From Streptomyces sp. NRRL S-1022 (GTDB lineage Bacteria > Actinomycetota > Actinomycetes > Streptomycetales > Streptomycetaceae), in the NCBI RefSeq assembly GCF_000720135.1, contig NZ_JOIU01000002.1, positions 304,765 to 368,764 of the forward strand: 64,000 nt of DNA, given 5' to 3'. The notes below the pieces were generated by a model. The model worked only from the letters and a program-made list of their open reading frames with translations, was not told where the DNA came from and did no database searches. Each line of letters begins with the position of its first letter. Position 1 is the stretch's first letter. Positions 9,112 to 17,133 of this stretch are shown piece by piece. Position numbers and translations under genes: made by a program.

Positions 9112-10500
9112 TCACCCCGGGCCGGCCGGCGGCAGTGCCGGCCGCCGCTCGTCCGCGCCGCGCAGGAACGCCTCCACCGCCGAGAGGTCGGTCCGTTGCA
9201 GCTCCTCGTCCCGGACGACGATCCGCAGTTCGGGGCAGACGGCCGGGTCCTGGCGCAGGCTCTCGGTGAAGGTCTCGACGATCAGGGTCAGCAGCTGGGT
9301 GTGGTCGAGTTCGACGAGGCGGGACAGGCCCGCGCCGATCAGCGGTATCGCCACCGGTCTGAACAGGCCGTGCAGGGCGACCGAGGGCCACAGGTGTTCC
9401 AGGCTGCGCCGCAGGTCGGCCGGGGCGGACCGGGCGCGCAGGTCGTTGCCCAGCCGGGAGTAGGCGAGGGCGAAGACCCGGCGCTTGCCGACGGGGACCG
9501 GCACGGCCGTGCCGACCGGGTAACGGGTGCGCCGGCCGCGCGGCTTGGCCCGGACGCTCTCGGTGGCCAGCGGGGTGACGTCCCTGAGCCCGCGGCGCAG
9601 GTGGTCGTCCAGCAGCCGGTGCCGGCCCGCGAAGAGGCGGTCGACCAGCTGGCCCTGCACGCTCTCCCGGCTGATGACGATGTCGTCGGTGGAGGTGTCG
9701 AAGGTGTCGGAGAACCCCACGACCAGGTTGGCGTCCTCCTGGTCGAACAGGTCACCGCGCACCACGACGACGTCCACCCGCAGCCCGCGCAGGGTGTGGC
9801 GCAGCAGTTCGTCGCCGTGCCGCTCGCGCAGCCGGGCGTTCAGCCGGGCGAGCACGGCGGCCGCCTCGGGGTCGTCCGGCCGTTCCCGGGCGGTCTGTTC
9901 GGCCACCGGGAGGGCGAGCTCGTAGCGGCCCAGCGCGGTGTGGCCGGCGATCAGCTCCCGCAGCGCGGTCTCCCTGAGCTGGGTCAGCCGCAGTGCGGGT
10001 GCGCGCGCGTACTCCTCGTCCCGCACCTCGGTCAGCGGCCGGCCGCGCCACAGCCGCAGGGCGTCCGTGAGCAGCCGGACGGCCGAGGCCGGTGCCGCGC
10101 GCAGCGCGTCGCCCACCAGCCGCGTGAACTCGGTGCTGTCCAGCTCGTCGTCGGACAGGTCGAGCCGGTAGGTGCTCTCGGCGCCGCGCGCGGTCGGCAG
10201 CCGGTCGGTGCGCACGATCCGGGCGCCGTGTCCCGGGCCCGCCCGGTCGAACGCCCGCCGCAGCTCCAGGATCCGTTTCTGTACCTCGTTGCGGTTGCGC
10301 AGGTCCTGGTGGGGAAGTTCCACGGTGGGCTGCCAGACGTCGGCGTACAGCCGGCGCGCGGTGACGGCCTCGCCGTCGGCGGCGACCAGCCGGGTCAGCA
10401 GCCGGGCGGTCAGCGGGGTGAGGCGTACGGGGGCACCGTTCACGTCCAGCCGGACGGGGCCCAGAACGCTCACCCGTATGCACGGTGCACGGGTCTGCAC
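9112..10500 (-). CDS. BTAD/SARP-type wHTH regulator fused to a ThsA-type Macro domain
   Basis: The 462 residues read as two parts. The first about 225 have an OmpR-type winged helix (VSVLGPVRLDVNGAPVRL, then LTARLLTRLVAADG and LRNRNEVQKRILELRR) and a bacterial transcriptional activation domain of TPR-like helices (about 105-225), as in SARP activators. The last about 220 match the divergent neighbour's Macro domain: VVVRGDLFDQ, LVVGFSDTFDT, RYPVGTAVPV, FALAYSRLGND and IPLIGAGLSRL. That Macro type is named after Thoeris ThsA, where it binds a TIR-made ADP-ribose signal. I infer a ligand-sensing transcription factor. The GTG at 10500 is chosen because GGAGGGGG lies about eight bases upstream; an extension to 10572 is possible. 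It is divergent from the TM-Macro gene. Confidence 0.78.
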   Translation of the reverse strand: MQTRAPCIRVSVLGPVRLDVNGAPVRLTPLTARLLTRLVAADGEAVTARRLYADVWQPTVELPHQDLRNRNEVQKRILELRRAFDRAGPGHGARIVRTDRLPTARGAESTYRLDLSDDELDSTEFTRLVGDALRAAPASAVRLLTDALRLWRGRPLTEVRDEEYARAPALRLTQLRETALRELIAGHTALGRYELALPVAEQTARERPDDPEAAAVLARLNARLRERHGDELLRHTLRGLRVDVVVVRGDLFDQEDANLVVGFSDTFDTSTDDIVISRESVQGQLVDRLFAGRHRLLDDHLRRGLRDVTPLATESVRAKPRGRRTRYPVGTAVPVPVGKRRVFALAYSRLGNDLRARSAPADLRRSLEHLWPSVALHGLFRPVAIPLIGAGLSRLVELDHTQLLTLIVETFTESLRQDPAVCPELRIVVRDEELQRTDLSAVEAFLRGADERRPALPPAGPG

Positions 10501-10574
10501 GCGCCTCGCCCCCTCCGCCGCGTGACGTCCCGTCAACAGTGTGGTCAGCGTAGCAAGAGGCCCTGGAGGCAAGC
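10501..10574. promoter_or_regulatory. Shared divergent control region of the two Macro-domain genes
   Basis: Only 74 bp separate the divergent starts of the BTAD-Macro and TM-Macro genes. It must hold both ribosome binding sites: GGAGGGGG reading left, and GGAGGC five bases before the ATG at 10575 reading right. It would also hold promoters in both directions unless these lie further inside the genes. TGACGTCCCGTCAAC (10522-10536) is a short imperfect palindrome and a candidate binding site. The short shared space suggests that the BTAD-Macro regulator controls the pair. Confidence 0.35.
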
Positions 10575-11489
10575 ATGCGATTGACCGGTCCGCGCCCGTC
10601 GTCGCGGCCCGGCCGGCTGCGTTCCCTGCGGTCGTGGCGTGGGCGGCGGGTGTTCGCGGGCAGCGTGCTGGCGGCCTTCGGCGGGGTGTCGGCCGTCGTG
10701 CAGTTCGCCGGCCAGCTGTTCCCGGACGCCGTGTCCCGGCCCGGGCCGGTGCTGGCCGGCTCCGTGGCCCTGTGCCTGGCCTGGGGGCTGGCCCGGGCCC
10801 GCCCGCAGGCCGCGGTACGGCAGGAGTTCACCCGCCCGGGGATGACGGTGGTGGTGGAGGAGGGCGATCTCTTCGATCAGCCCGGCCAGCTGGTGGTGGG
10901 GTTCACCGACACCTTCGACACCGTGGTGGACGACGGTGCCGTCATCAACGACGGCAGTGTGCAGGGGCAGTTGCTGGCCCGCCGGTACGCGGGGGACGCC
11001 CGCCGGCTGGACGCGGAGCTGGCCGCCGCGCTGGCCGGGGTGGCTCCGGTGGCGTGGGAGAGCGCGCGGGACAAGCCGCAGGGCAAGCGGGCCCGGTACC
11101 CGGTCGGCACGGTCGCCGTCCTCGGCACCCGGCCCGACCTGGTCTTCGCCGTGGCCTACAGCCGGATGGGCAACGACTGCGTCGCCTCCGCCAAGGTGCG
11201 GGACCTGTGGCTCGGCCTGGACCGGCTGTGGGACGCCGTGCACCGGCACGGCCAGCTGGAACGGCTCACCATGCCGTTGACCGGCGCGGGCCTGGCCCGG
11301 CTGCACGACATGGACGAGGACAGCCTGCTGCGGCTGATCCTGCTGTCCTTCGTCGTGCACTCGTGGGAGCGCAGGATCTGCCGCGAGCTGCGGGTGGTGA
11401 TCCGCCCCGGTGAGCTGGGGCGGATCGACCTGCCGGAGACCGGCGCGTTCCTGGCCGGCCTGGCGGCGGGCGCCCGGCGCCACGTCTGA
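10575..11489 (+). CDS. Membrane-anchored ThsA-type Macro-domain protein (candidate Thoeris type II effector)
   Basis: This 304-residue protein starts with an Arg-rich segment and two hydrophobic segments (about 26-44 and 57-73), followed by a Macro domain (about 88-300) with VVVEEGDLFDQ, VVGFTDTFDT, ARYPVGTVAVLG, FAVAYSRMGND and MPLTGAGLARL. TM-TM-Macro is the layout reported for the effector of type II Thoeris, in which a TIR protein makes a histidine-ADP-ribose signal that the Macro domain binds. That mechanism is known for the family and not shown here. A TIR-like gene lies 99 bp away in convergent orientation. The ATG at 10575 has GGAGGC five bases upstream. The sequence matches the Macro half of the divergent regulator along its length, suggesting duplication. 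Confidence 0.8.
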   Translation: MRLTGPRPSSRPGRLRSLRSWRGRRVFAGSVLAAFGGVSAVVQFAGQLFPDAVSRPGPVLAGSVALCLAWGLARARPQAAVRQEFTRPGMTVVVEEGDLFDQPGQLVVGFTDTFDTVVDDGAVINDGSVQGQLLARRYAGDARRLDAELAAALAGVAPVAWESARDKPQGKRARYPVGTVAVLGTRPDLVFAVAYSRMGNDCVASAKVRDLWLGLDRLWDAVHRHGQLERLTMPLTGAGLARLHDMDEDSLLRLILLSFVVHSWERRICRELRVVIRPGELGRIDLPETGAFLAGLAAGARRHV

Positions 11490-11507
11490 CGCCGGGCGCC
11501 CCGCCCG

Positions 11508-11531
11508 GGCCCCGTCCCCCCTGACGGGGCC
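11508..11531. terminator. Hairpin terminator after the TM-Macro gene
   Basis: A perfect 9-bp stem, GGCCCCGTC (11508-11516) and GACGGGGCC (11523-11531), encloses a 6-nt loop 18 bp after the stop codon. There is no T-run, as is usual in high-GC actinobacteria. Confidence 0.6.
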
Positions 11532-11535
11532 GGGA

Positions 11536-11585
11536 GCGGTACGGGCCCGTCCCCCGACCGTGGACGACCACCGGGCCCGTACCGC
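11536..11585. terminator. Bidirectional hairpin between the TM-Macro and TIR-like genes
   Basis: A perfect 13-bp stem is formed by GCGGTACGGGCCC (11536-11548) and GGGCCCGTACCGC (11573-11585). It lies between two convergent genes and ends 3 bp before the TIR-like stop codon, so it can end transcription from either side. Confidence 0.65.
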
Positions 11586-11588
11586 GGC

Positions 11589-12338
11589 TCAGCGGGCCGG
11601 CGGTGTCGCCCGCCCGGTGCGGCCGTACGCCGACAGGTGGCGGTACGGCCAGGTCTGGAGCCAGTCGGCGCGGGTGTCGTCGACCGCGCAGCCCGCCAGC
11701 TTCAGCCGCTCGGCGATCTTGCGCAGAGCGGCCTCCGTGCCGTCGAACCGGATGACGTTCCGGCCGGCGATGTCGGCGATCGTGCGCAGTTCCCCGACCT
11801 CGACCATCACGGTGCGCTCCGGGTAGGCCATCAGCACCATGCCCAGCTCGATGAGCACGTTGGGCCGGGGCTGCCCGGTGGGTTCGGTCTCGTACGGCTG
11901 CTCGTTCCTGCCGTGCAGGTCCGGGTGGAGCCGGACGATGTCGTCCGGGGTGAGCAGCACGAGGGCCGCCTGGGCCAGCGCGGGGGCCCCGGCGACGACC
12001 TCGCCGAGGAAGGGTGCCGTCTGTCCGGTGGCCTTGACCAGGTCCTCCCATTCCAGCGGGCGCAGATCGAGCAGGCGCAGCAGGTCGAACATCTTGAGGC
12101 GCACCTCCTCGTCGCGCCCGTGGACGACGAAGACGTTGCGCCGGCGGTCCGGGGCCGGCGCCGTCTCACCCCGGTCGGGACGGTCCCGGCGGTCGGGGCG
12201 GGCGGGGGCCGGGACGTGGATGTTCTGCGTCCCCGAGTTGGTGGTGTTGTTGTTCCCGGTGACGAAGCTGTTGTTCCGCCCGAAGTCGTTGCTGCTTCCG
12301 TAGTCGCTGCTGTTGCCGCCCGTGCCGGTGTGTGTCAT
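11589..12338 (-). CDS. TIR-like (predicted nucleotide-binding) protein with N-terminal Asn-rich motif
   Basis: The 249 residues start with a disordered Gly/Asn/Ser segment (1-40) containing NNSFVTGNNNTTNSGTQN (22-39), then a charged linker. About residues 67-220 form a TIR-like domain: RRNVFVVHGRDEEVR, LEWEDLVKATGQTAPFLGEV, ALVLLTPDD and RPNVLIELGMVLMAY. E164 in the PNVLIELG motif sits where the catalytic glutamate of NAD-cleaving TIR domains is found. The type resembles the TIR-like proteins linked to cyclic nucleotide defence (CAP12/Pycsar). It could cleave NAD+ or make an ADP-ribose signal; this is inference. ATGA overlap with the upstream membrane-protein gene implies translational coupling. 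It is convergent with the TM-Macro gene, which would be the receptor in a Thoeris-like scheme. Confidence 0.8.
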   Translation of the reverse strand: MTHTGTGGNSSDYGSSNDFGRNNSFVTGNNNTTNSGTQNIHVPAPARPDRRDRPDRGETAPAPDRRRNVFVVHGRDEEVRLKMFDLLRLLDLRPLEWEDLVKATGQTAPFLGEVVAGAPALAQAALVLLTPDDIVRLHPDLHGRNEQPYETEPTGQPRPNVLIELGMVLMAYPERTVMVEVGELRTIADIAGRNVIRFDGTEAALRKIAERLKLAGCAVDDTRADWLQTWPYRHLSAYGRTGRATPPAR

Positions 12339-12446
12339 GCCGCTCCCGCCCCCTGGCCGCCGGCCGGGCCGCCGAAGTTCTGCGTGCCCGAGTTGGTGGT
12401 GTTGTTGTCGCCGTTGACGAAGCTGTTGTTGTGCCCGTAGTTGTTG
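12222..12446 (-). repeat. Duplicated Asn-rich motif sequence in two coupled genes
   Basis: Two 70-bp copies (12222-12291 and 12377-12446) lie 155 bp apart and agree at 62 of 70 positions by hand alignment. They encode the Asn-rich motif at the N-terminus of the TIR-like protein and at the C-terminus of the upstream membrane protein, in the same reading sense. Protein identity over the core is 16 of 18. Confidence 0.85.
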
Positions 12447-13915
12447 AGGATGTTGGTCTGCCGGGCCTCGTGCTCCGTCAGGTCCACGTTGTGCTCGTAC
12501 AGGAAGTCGCGGACGACGTGCAGGAACTGGCGCTCCACGATCTGGGTGTACTTGATGGTGTCGGTCTCCTGGAAGAAGACGTGGAAGTGGGAGCTGGTCG
12601 CCATCTCCCGGACGCTGGTGACCGCTCCCCGGTTGAGCACGGCGTCCGCGTAGCGGCCGAGGCCGAACTCGCTGCTGTCGGCCGGCTGCGGCACCCGGAT
12701 GCGCTCCTTGGTCCACGGCAGCCGCGGCAGCAGCCGGGCGCCCGCCGCCTTGGCCGCGGCCGACCGCACCGCGGAGTGGGGCGTGCCGCGCAGGGTGTGC
12801 CAGGCCAGCCTGATCAGCAGCCGCTCGTCCAGGGCGGCGGGCAGCCGGTCCACCAGCTGGAAACTCGCCCGGACCGGCGCCAGCACGTACGAGTAGAACT
12901 CGGTGTGCAGGGTGTTCCCCTTGAGGTCGAAGCCCACGAACGCCGTGGTGACCAGCTCCTGGTCCCAGGACCCCACCCGGAGGCACAGGTAGGTGCGCCC
13001 GGTGCCGTGGACGTCCTCCCACCGGCCGTCGAGCCGGTCGAGCTCCTCGGGGGTCGGCTCGGCCACGCCCCGCAGCGTCGTGACGGCCGTGGTGAAGGTG
13101 CTCCGCTCCACGGCGAGGCCCTCGATCCGCTGTGCCGGGCGGGCCTGGGAGCGCAGCCGGGCGGTCATGCGGTCGGCGACGTAGGCGGTCAGTTCCTCGG
13201 TGGTGAAGGGGATGACGTCCTTGCGTTTGGGTTCCTGGCCGCCGGAGGCCGGGGACGGGACCGCGCCGGGCCGGCCGTCGAACGCCCCGAGCGGCGCGCC
13301 GATCAGCAGTTCCGCGTTGGACCAGCGGCGCACCTGCGTGCCCGCGCCGACGAACGGCTTGTATCCGCCGTAGCGGATCACCGTGCCGTCCGAGGTCTGC
13401 TCCCGCTTGATCTTGGCCACCAGCTCGGGCGTCAGCTCGGTGTGTTCGGGGTACGAACCGTCGAACCCCCGGCCCCGGCGGCCCGTCCCGTCGGGGACGG
13501 ACAGCCGGCGCGTCAGCGTCTGGAGGGTGACGACCCGCCGCAGGAACGCGGTGAACCACAGCAGCCAGAGCACCGCCAGCAGCGCGGTGAACCCGTTCAG
13601 CGCGCCGACGACCATGAGGAGGAAGGTGACGGCGGCGCCCGCGGCGAGCACGGCCAGCCGGATGCGCTGCAGCCGGCGTGCCGCCAGCGCGTGCGCCAGC
13701 ACGGGCACCGCGTCGTAGCCGTACGACGGGGCCACCACCCGGTAGCGGTGGGTCAGCAGCTCGCGGATGACACCGGCGCGGTAGACCGGGTCGAGGTAGG
13801 TGCCGGCGCACAGCAGCCGGGTGGCGTTGCTCGTCGCGTCCGGGGCCGGGCGGGCCGCGGCGGGTCCGCCCGGTTCCGGCGGCGGAGCGGGCACGGTGAG
13901 GAAGTCGCTCGCCAT
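12335..13915 (-). CDS. Two-TM membrane protein with C-terminal Asn-rich motif
   Basis: This 526-residue protein is of unknown family. A Pro/Ala-rich start is followed by a conserved-looking segment with CAGTYLDPVYRAG, then two adjacent hydrophobic segments (about 87-106 and 109-126). A long cytoplasmic-looking region (130-490) contains FDGSYPEHTELTPELVAKIK, RYGGYKPFVGAG and ETDTIKYTQIVERQFLHVVR. Residues 491-526 are an Asn/Gly-rich tail with NNSFVNGDNNTTNSGTQN (496-513), nearly identical to the start of the next protein. It could be a membrane sensor that recruits the TIR-like protein through this motif; I infer that from the pairing alone. It overlaps the TIR-like gene by 4 bp (ATGA) and lies 21 bp after the 13937-14593 gene. 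Confidence 0.75.
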   Translation of the reverse strand: MASDFLTVPAPPPEPGGPAAARPAPDATSNATRLLCAGTYLDPVYRAGVIRELLTHRYRVVAPSYGYDAVPVLAHALAARRLQRIRLAVLAAGAAVTFLLMVVGALNGFTALLAVLWLLWFTAFLRRVVTLQTLTRRLSVPDGTGRRGRGFDGSYPEHTELTPELVAKIKREQTSDGTVIRYGGYKPFVGAGTQVRRWSNAELLIGAPLGAFDGRPGAVPSPASGGQEPKRKDVIPFTTEELTAYVADRMTARLRSQARPAQRIEGLAVERSTFTTAVTTLRGVAEPTPEELDRLDGRWEDVHGTGRTYLCLRVGSWDQELVTTAFVGFDLKGNTLHTEFYSYVLAPVRASFQLVDRLPAALDERLLIRLAWHTLRGTPHSAVRSAAAKAAGARLLPRLPWTKERIRVPQPADSSEFGLGRYADAVLNRGAVTSVREMATSSHFHVFFQETDTIKYTQIVERQFLHVVRDFLYEHNVDLTEHEARQTNILNNYGHNNSFVNGDNNTTNSGTQNFGGPAGGQGAGAA

Positions 13916-13936
13916 TGTCTTCTCGCTCCGCTCTGC

Positions 13937-14593
13937 TCAGCCGGTGGGGGTCATGGAGGCGTCGGTGATGACACCGTCGGCCACGGTGTACCGGCCGCTG
14001 TACGACTTCTGCGTGCCGTCGGTCTGCCGGGCGAGGAGCTGCACGCGGACCGTGTCGCCCTCGACGGATTCGATGGTGACGTCGTCCCGCGCGGTGCTGG
14101 AGAAGCCCGAGACGAAGGAGGTGTAGGACGCGTCGAGGTTCTTGCCGCCCAGGTCCCAGGCGGTCGCGTAGTCGCCCTGGTTGATGGCGTCGAAGAAGCG
14201 GGTCACCGTGCCGGCGGGCCCGTCGGCCGCCTCGGTGCTCCCGGCGCCGGCCGGGGTGGAGGCGGTGTCGGTGGGGTCGGCGGTGTCGGTGGACGCCCAG
14301 GTCGGCGTCTCGTACGCCGTGGAGACCTCCGGGGTCGGCGCGCTGGACGACGACGGGTCGTAGGCGCCGGAGTAGCCGCCCGAGCCACTGCCCGAGTCAC
14401 TGCCCGGGTAGCTGTTCGAGTAACTGCCGTGATAACCGCCGGAGTAGCCGCCGCCGTCGTCCTCCGAGTCCAGGTGGGGCACGATGCCCATGAGCAGGAT
14501 CAGCAGAAAGGGGACACCACCGATGAGCAGTGCGTACGTCCGCTCCCTACCGCCGGCGGGTAAGAGGCTCGGCGGCTCGTAGGTGTGGTTCAT
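13937..14593 (-). CDS. Single-TM protein with Gly/Ser/Tyr-rich linker and NTF2-like C-terminal domain
   Basis: The 218 residues have one hydrophobic segment (about 20-38, YALLIGGVPFLLILLMGIV), a low-complexity Gly/Ser/Tyr stretch (about 45-85), a Thr/Pro/Ala-rich linker, and a C-terminal domain of about 95 residues (TRFFDAINQGDYATAWDLGG ... YSGRYTVADGVI) that looks like an NTF2/DUF4878-type fold in an extracytoplasmic position. The function is unknown. It is first in the three-gene operon that ends with the TIR-like protein, so it may be an outside sensor or an accessory of that system, by context only. The start is the ATG at 14593 with GAGGA just before it; a TTG at 14605 is an alternative. 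Confidence 0.65.
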   Translation of the reverse strand: MNHTYEPPSLLPAGGRERTYALLIGGVPFLLILLMGIVPHLDSEDDGGGYSGGYHGSYSNSYPGSDSGSGSGGYSGAYDPSSSSAPTPEVSTAYETPTWASTDTADPTDTASTPAGAGSTEAADGPAGTVTRFFDAINQGDYATAWDLGGKNLDASYTSFVSGFSSTARDDVTIESVEGDTVRVQLLARQTDGTQKSYSGRYTVADGVITDASMTPTG

Positions 14594-14747
14594 GGGTCCT
14601 CGCAACTCCCGGCAGACGTCCGGGATCTCGCTCGTTCCGTCGTGATGACGACAGTCACTCTGCCCGACATCCGCCGGGCCGGAGCCGGTTTCGCGCTTCC
14701 GATGCGCTTCCGATCCACCACACGCCGGGAGTTGGTCGAGCAGGTGT

Positions 14748-15287
14748 TCAAATGGCGGTGCAGGGCACCGGCCACTGGCGGATGCGCGGGGGCAGGGTCA
14801 CCGCCCAGCCGCCGCTGGACAGCACCAGCCGCTCGGCCGTGAGCAGCCCCAGCGCCTCCCGTCCGGCGGCGTCCAGTGCCGCGACGGGCGTGGGCTCCAG
14901 GAGCCGCAGGAACGTGGCGTGCAGTGCGGGGTGGTCCAGGGTCAGCCGGACGGCCGTGCCCCGCTCCCTGCGGTCCAGGACCGCGACGAAGTCCGGGCCG
15001 CGCCGGTGGTAGAGCACGCCGTGGGCGTGACCGGCCCGCCAGGACGCCAACACGTCCGCCGCGCCGGGCAGTTCCGCGGGCGGGGGGAGGTGGCCGAGCA
15101 TGCCGGGGTCGTACGGCGGCGTGCCCGTCGCCCGCCAGCTCACGGCCAGGCCCAGGCCCTGGCACTCGCGCAGGAACCGCACCGCCTCCGCCGTGGCCCG
15201 TCCGGCGCCGCTCAGGTCCAGGGCTACGGCCACCTCGACGCGGCGCCCGCTGCGCCGGTGCGGCACGCTGCCGGGCAGCCCGCTCAT
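14748..15287 (-). CDS. DUF5825-like protein, partner of the radical SAM enzyme
   Basis: This 179-residue protein has EVAVALDLSGAGRATAEAVRFLRECQGLGLAVSWRA-type alpha/beta segments near the start. A middle segment, ASWRAGHAHGVLYHRRGPDF, resembles the WRAGHAHSRLLFEEDG segment at the C-terminus of the radical SAM protein encoded upstream. Its coding sequence overlaps that gene by 4 bp (ATGA), so the two are translated together. Proteins of this type are usually found next to RiPP-maturation radical SAM enzymes in Streptomyces, and a role in precursor binding or in the same modification step is likely. No catalytic motif was recognised. The family assignment is from memory of genome neighbourhoods. 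Confidence 0.65.
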   Translation of the reverse strand: MSGLPGSVPHRRSGRRVEVAVALDLSGAGRATAEAVRFLRECQGLGLAVSWRATGTPPYDPGMLGHLPPPAELPGAADVLASWRAGHAHGVLYHRRGPDFVAVLDRRERGTAVRLTLDHPALHATFLRLLEPTPVAALDAAGREALGLLTAERLVLSSGGWAVTLPPRIRQWPVPCTAI

Positions 15288-17131
15288 CCGGCCCCCTCGG
15301 GCAGCCGGACCGGTTCGCCCCAGGTCGGCAGGGAGACGAAGGTGGTGCCGTCACGGAACAGCAGGCCCAGCCCGAAGACCTCGTCCACCCAGGTCTCCAG
15401 GGCCGCCACCGGCATCGTGTGGCCGTCGGCGGTCAGCAGCCGGTGCAGCGCGGGCACGGTCCGGCCGTCCTCCAGACGGCGCAGGGCGGCCGCCTGCCAG
15501 CCGGTGAAGCGGTGGGTGGCGTGCGGCCGGCCGTGCCGGCGGTCGTGCACCAGCAGCCGGGAGCCGTCCTCCTCGAACAGCAGCCGGGAGTGCGCGTGCC
15601 CGGCCCGCCAGGCGGCCACCGCCTCCCGCAGCCGGTGCTCGACCGGGCCGCCGATGCCGGCGGGCTCTGTGTCGAACAGGTAGACCATATCGGCGAGTTC
15701 GTCCTCGGGCAGGTCGTAGACGTGCTGGTACATCGCGGCCGGCCGGCGCTTGCCGAAGCCGAGTTCCGGGTCGGTGAAGTGCGGGCTGAACCGCTCCAGC
15801 TGGATGCGGTGGGCGCCGCTGGGCGGCTGGAGGTGGACCAGAGCGGGGAGCTGGTCGATGACGGGCGTGTAGTCGTCGGCGCGCTCGCCGGGGAAGCCGT
15901 ACAGCAGGTTCCAGGAGCAGGTCAGGGCGTGGTTCTCGCACTCGCGCAGGGTGCGCACGTTGCGGGCGCCGGTGACGCCCTTGGCCATGAGGTCCAGCAC
16001 GCGGCTGCCCAGGCTCTCGATGCCGGGCTGGATGTGCACGGTGCCGGACTCGCCGAGGAGCCGGAGCTGGTCGGGGGTGAGGTTGGACTTGACCTCGTAG
16101 TGCAGCCGCAGGTCCCAGCCGCCGGCCACCACGCGGGGCAGGAAGTCGCGGAAGTAGGCCATGTCGATGATGTTGTCGACGGTGACCACGTCGAGCAGGC
16201 GGTGGCGGCGCACCAGCCGGTCGATCTCCGTCCACAGCCGCTCCCCCGGTTTGGCCCGGAAGGCCATGGCGGAACCGTTCAGCCCGCAGAAGGTGCAGTG
16301 GTGCTTCTCGCCCCACCAGCAGCCCCGGGCCCCTTCGACGACGAGCTTCGGGTGGATGTACTCCTGGACCGGGGAGGCGTCCAGGGCCGCCTGCCACTGG
16401 TCGTAGTCGGGCGAGGGTATGTCGGCCGGGGCTACGGTGCGCCGGGTTTCGGTGTTGGCCCGGGACACCGTGCCGTCCCACCAGCACAGGCCGGGGACGT
16501 CCACGGGGTCGGTGCCCGCGTCCAGGTGGCGTAACAGCGCCGGGAAGGCGTACTCGGCCTCGCCGCGGACCACGTGGTCGACGAACGGGTGGTTGCGGTG
16601 CAGGGCGTGGCCCATCGGCCCGTCGCAGTTGCTGCCGCCGAAGACGGTCACCACTTCCGGGCGCCTGCGCTTGAGTTCACGGGCCAGGGCGAGGGACGGC
16701 ACGTTCTGCATGAAGGTGGTGGTGAACCCGACCACGTCCGGCCCGGCGGCCAGGATCGCGGTGGCGCAGGCGTCGACGAACGGGGCCGCGTACGGGCGCA
16801 TCTCCAGGGCCGTGCCGATGGGGACGCCCCGGTCGGCGGCGTACCCGCGCAGCCGGGCCGTGCCCCAGCCGGGGTCGTCGTACAGGGCGCCGGAGAAGAC
16901 CCAGTCGCCGAGGCCGTGGAAGATCGCGTCGCTGCCGACCGCCACGCAGTCGCCCGGCCGCAGCCGGCCGCCGGAGTGCTCCAGCAGGAACTCCGCCCAG
17001 TGCAGGGAGCCGTGGAACTCGGTGACCTCGTCGCCGGGGCGGGCCTGCCGCACGATCCGGTGGAGCAGGCCCAGTTGCAGCGAGGGCAAGTCGAGCGGGT
17101 GCCACGGCATCGTGACCAGGTGGACGCGCAT
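15284..17131 (-). CDS. B12-binding radical SAM enzyme, RiPP-maturation C-methyltransferase type
   Basis: This 615-residue enzyme has a cobalamin-binding-like N-terminal domain (about 1-190: DCVAVGSDAIFHGLGDWVFS, GPDVVGFTTTFMQNVPSLAL, VTVFGGSNCDGPMG) and a radical SAM domain opening with GARGCWWGEKHHCTFCGLNG (near 253-272). There the three cysteines are spaced CX7CX2C, the spacing of the RiPP-maturation group. HYEVKSNLTPDQLRLLGESG and QPGIESLGSRVLDLMAKG follow. The last about 100 residues resemble the DUF5825-like neighbour. It probably methylates or otherwise modifies a ribosomal peptide. It starts at the ATG at 17131, 2 bp after the stop of a 28-codon ORF that is the likely precursor, and overlaps the next gene by ATGA. 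Confidence 0.85.
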   Translation of the reverse strand: MRVHLVTMPWHPLDLPSLQLGLLHRIVRQARPGDEVTEFHGSLHWAEFLLEHSGGRLRPGDCVAVGSDAIFHGLGDWVFSGALYDDPGWGTARLRGYAADRGVPIGTALEMRPYAAPFVDACATAILAAGPDVVGFTTTFMQNVPSLALARELKRRRPEVVTVFGGSNCDGPMGHALHRNHPFVDHVVRGEAEYAFPALLRHLDAGTDPVDVPGLCWWDGTVSRANTETRRTVAPADIPSPDYDQWQAALDASPVQEYIHPKLVVEGARGCWWGEKHHCTFCGLNGSAMAFRAKPGERLWTEIDRLVRRHRLLDVVTVDNIIDMAYFRDFLPRVVAGGWDLRLHYEVKSNLTPDQLRLLGESGTVHIQPGIESLGSRVLDLMAKGVTGARNVRTLRECENHALTCSWNLLYGFPGERADDYTPVIDQLPALVHLQPPSGAHRIQLERFSPHFTDPELGFGKRRPAAMYQHVYDLPEDELADMVYLFDTEPAGIGGPVEHRLREAVAAWRAGHAHSRLLFEEDGSRLLVHDRRHGRPHATHRFTGWQAAALRRLEDGRTVPALHRLLTADGHTMPVAALETWVDEVFGLGLLFRDGTTFVSLPTWGEPVRLPEGAG

Positions 17132-17133
17132 GG

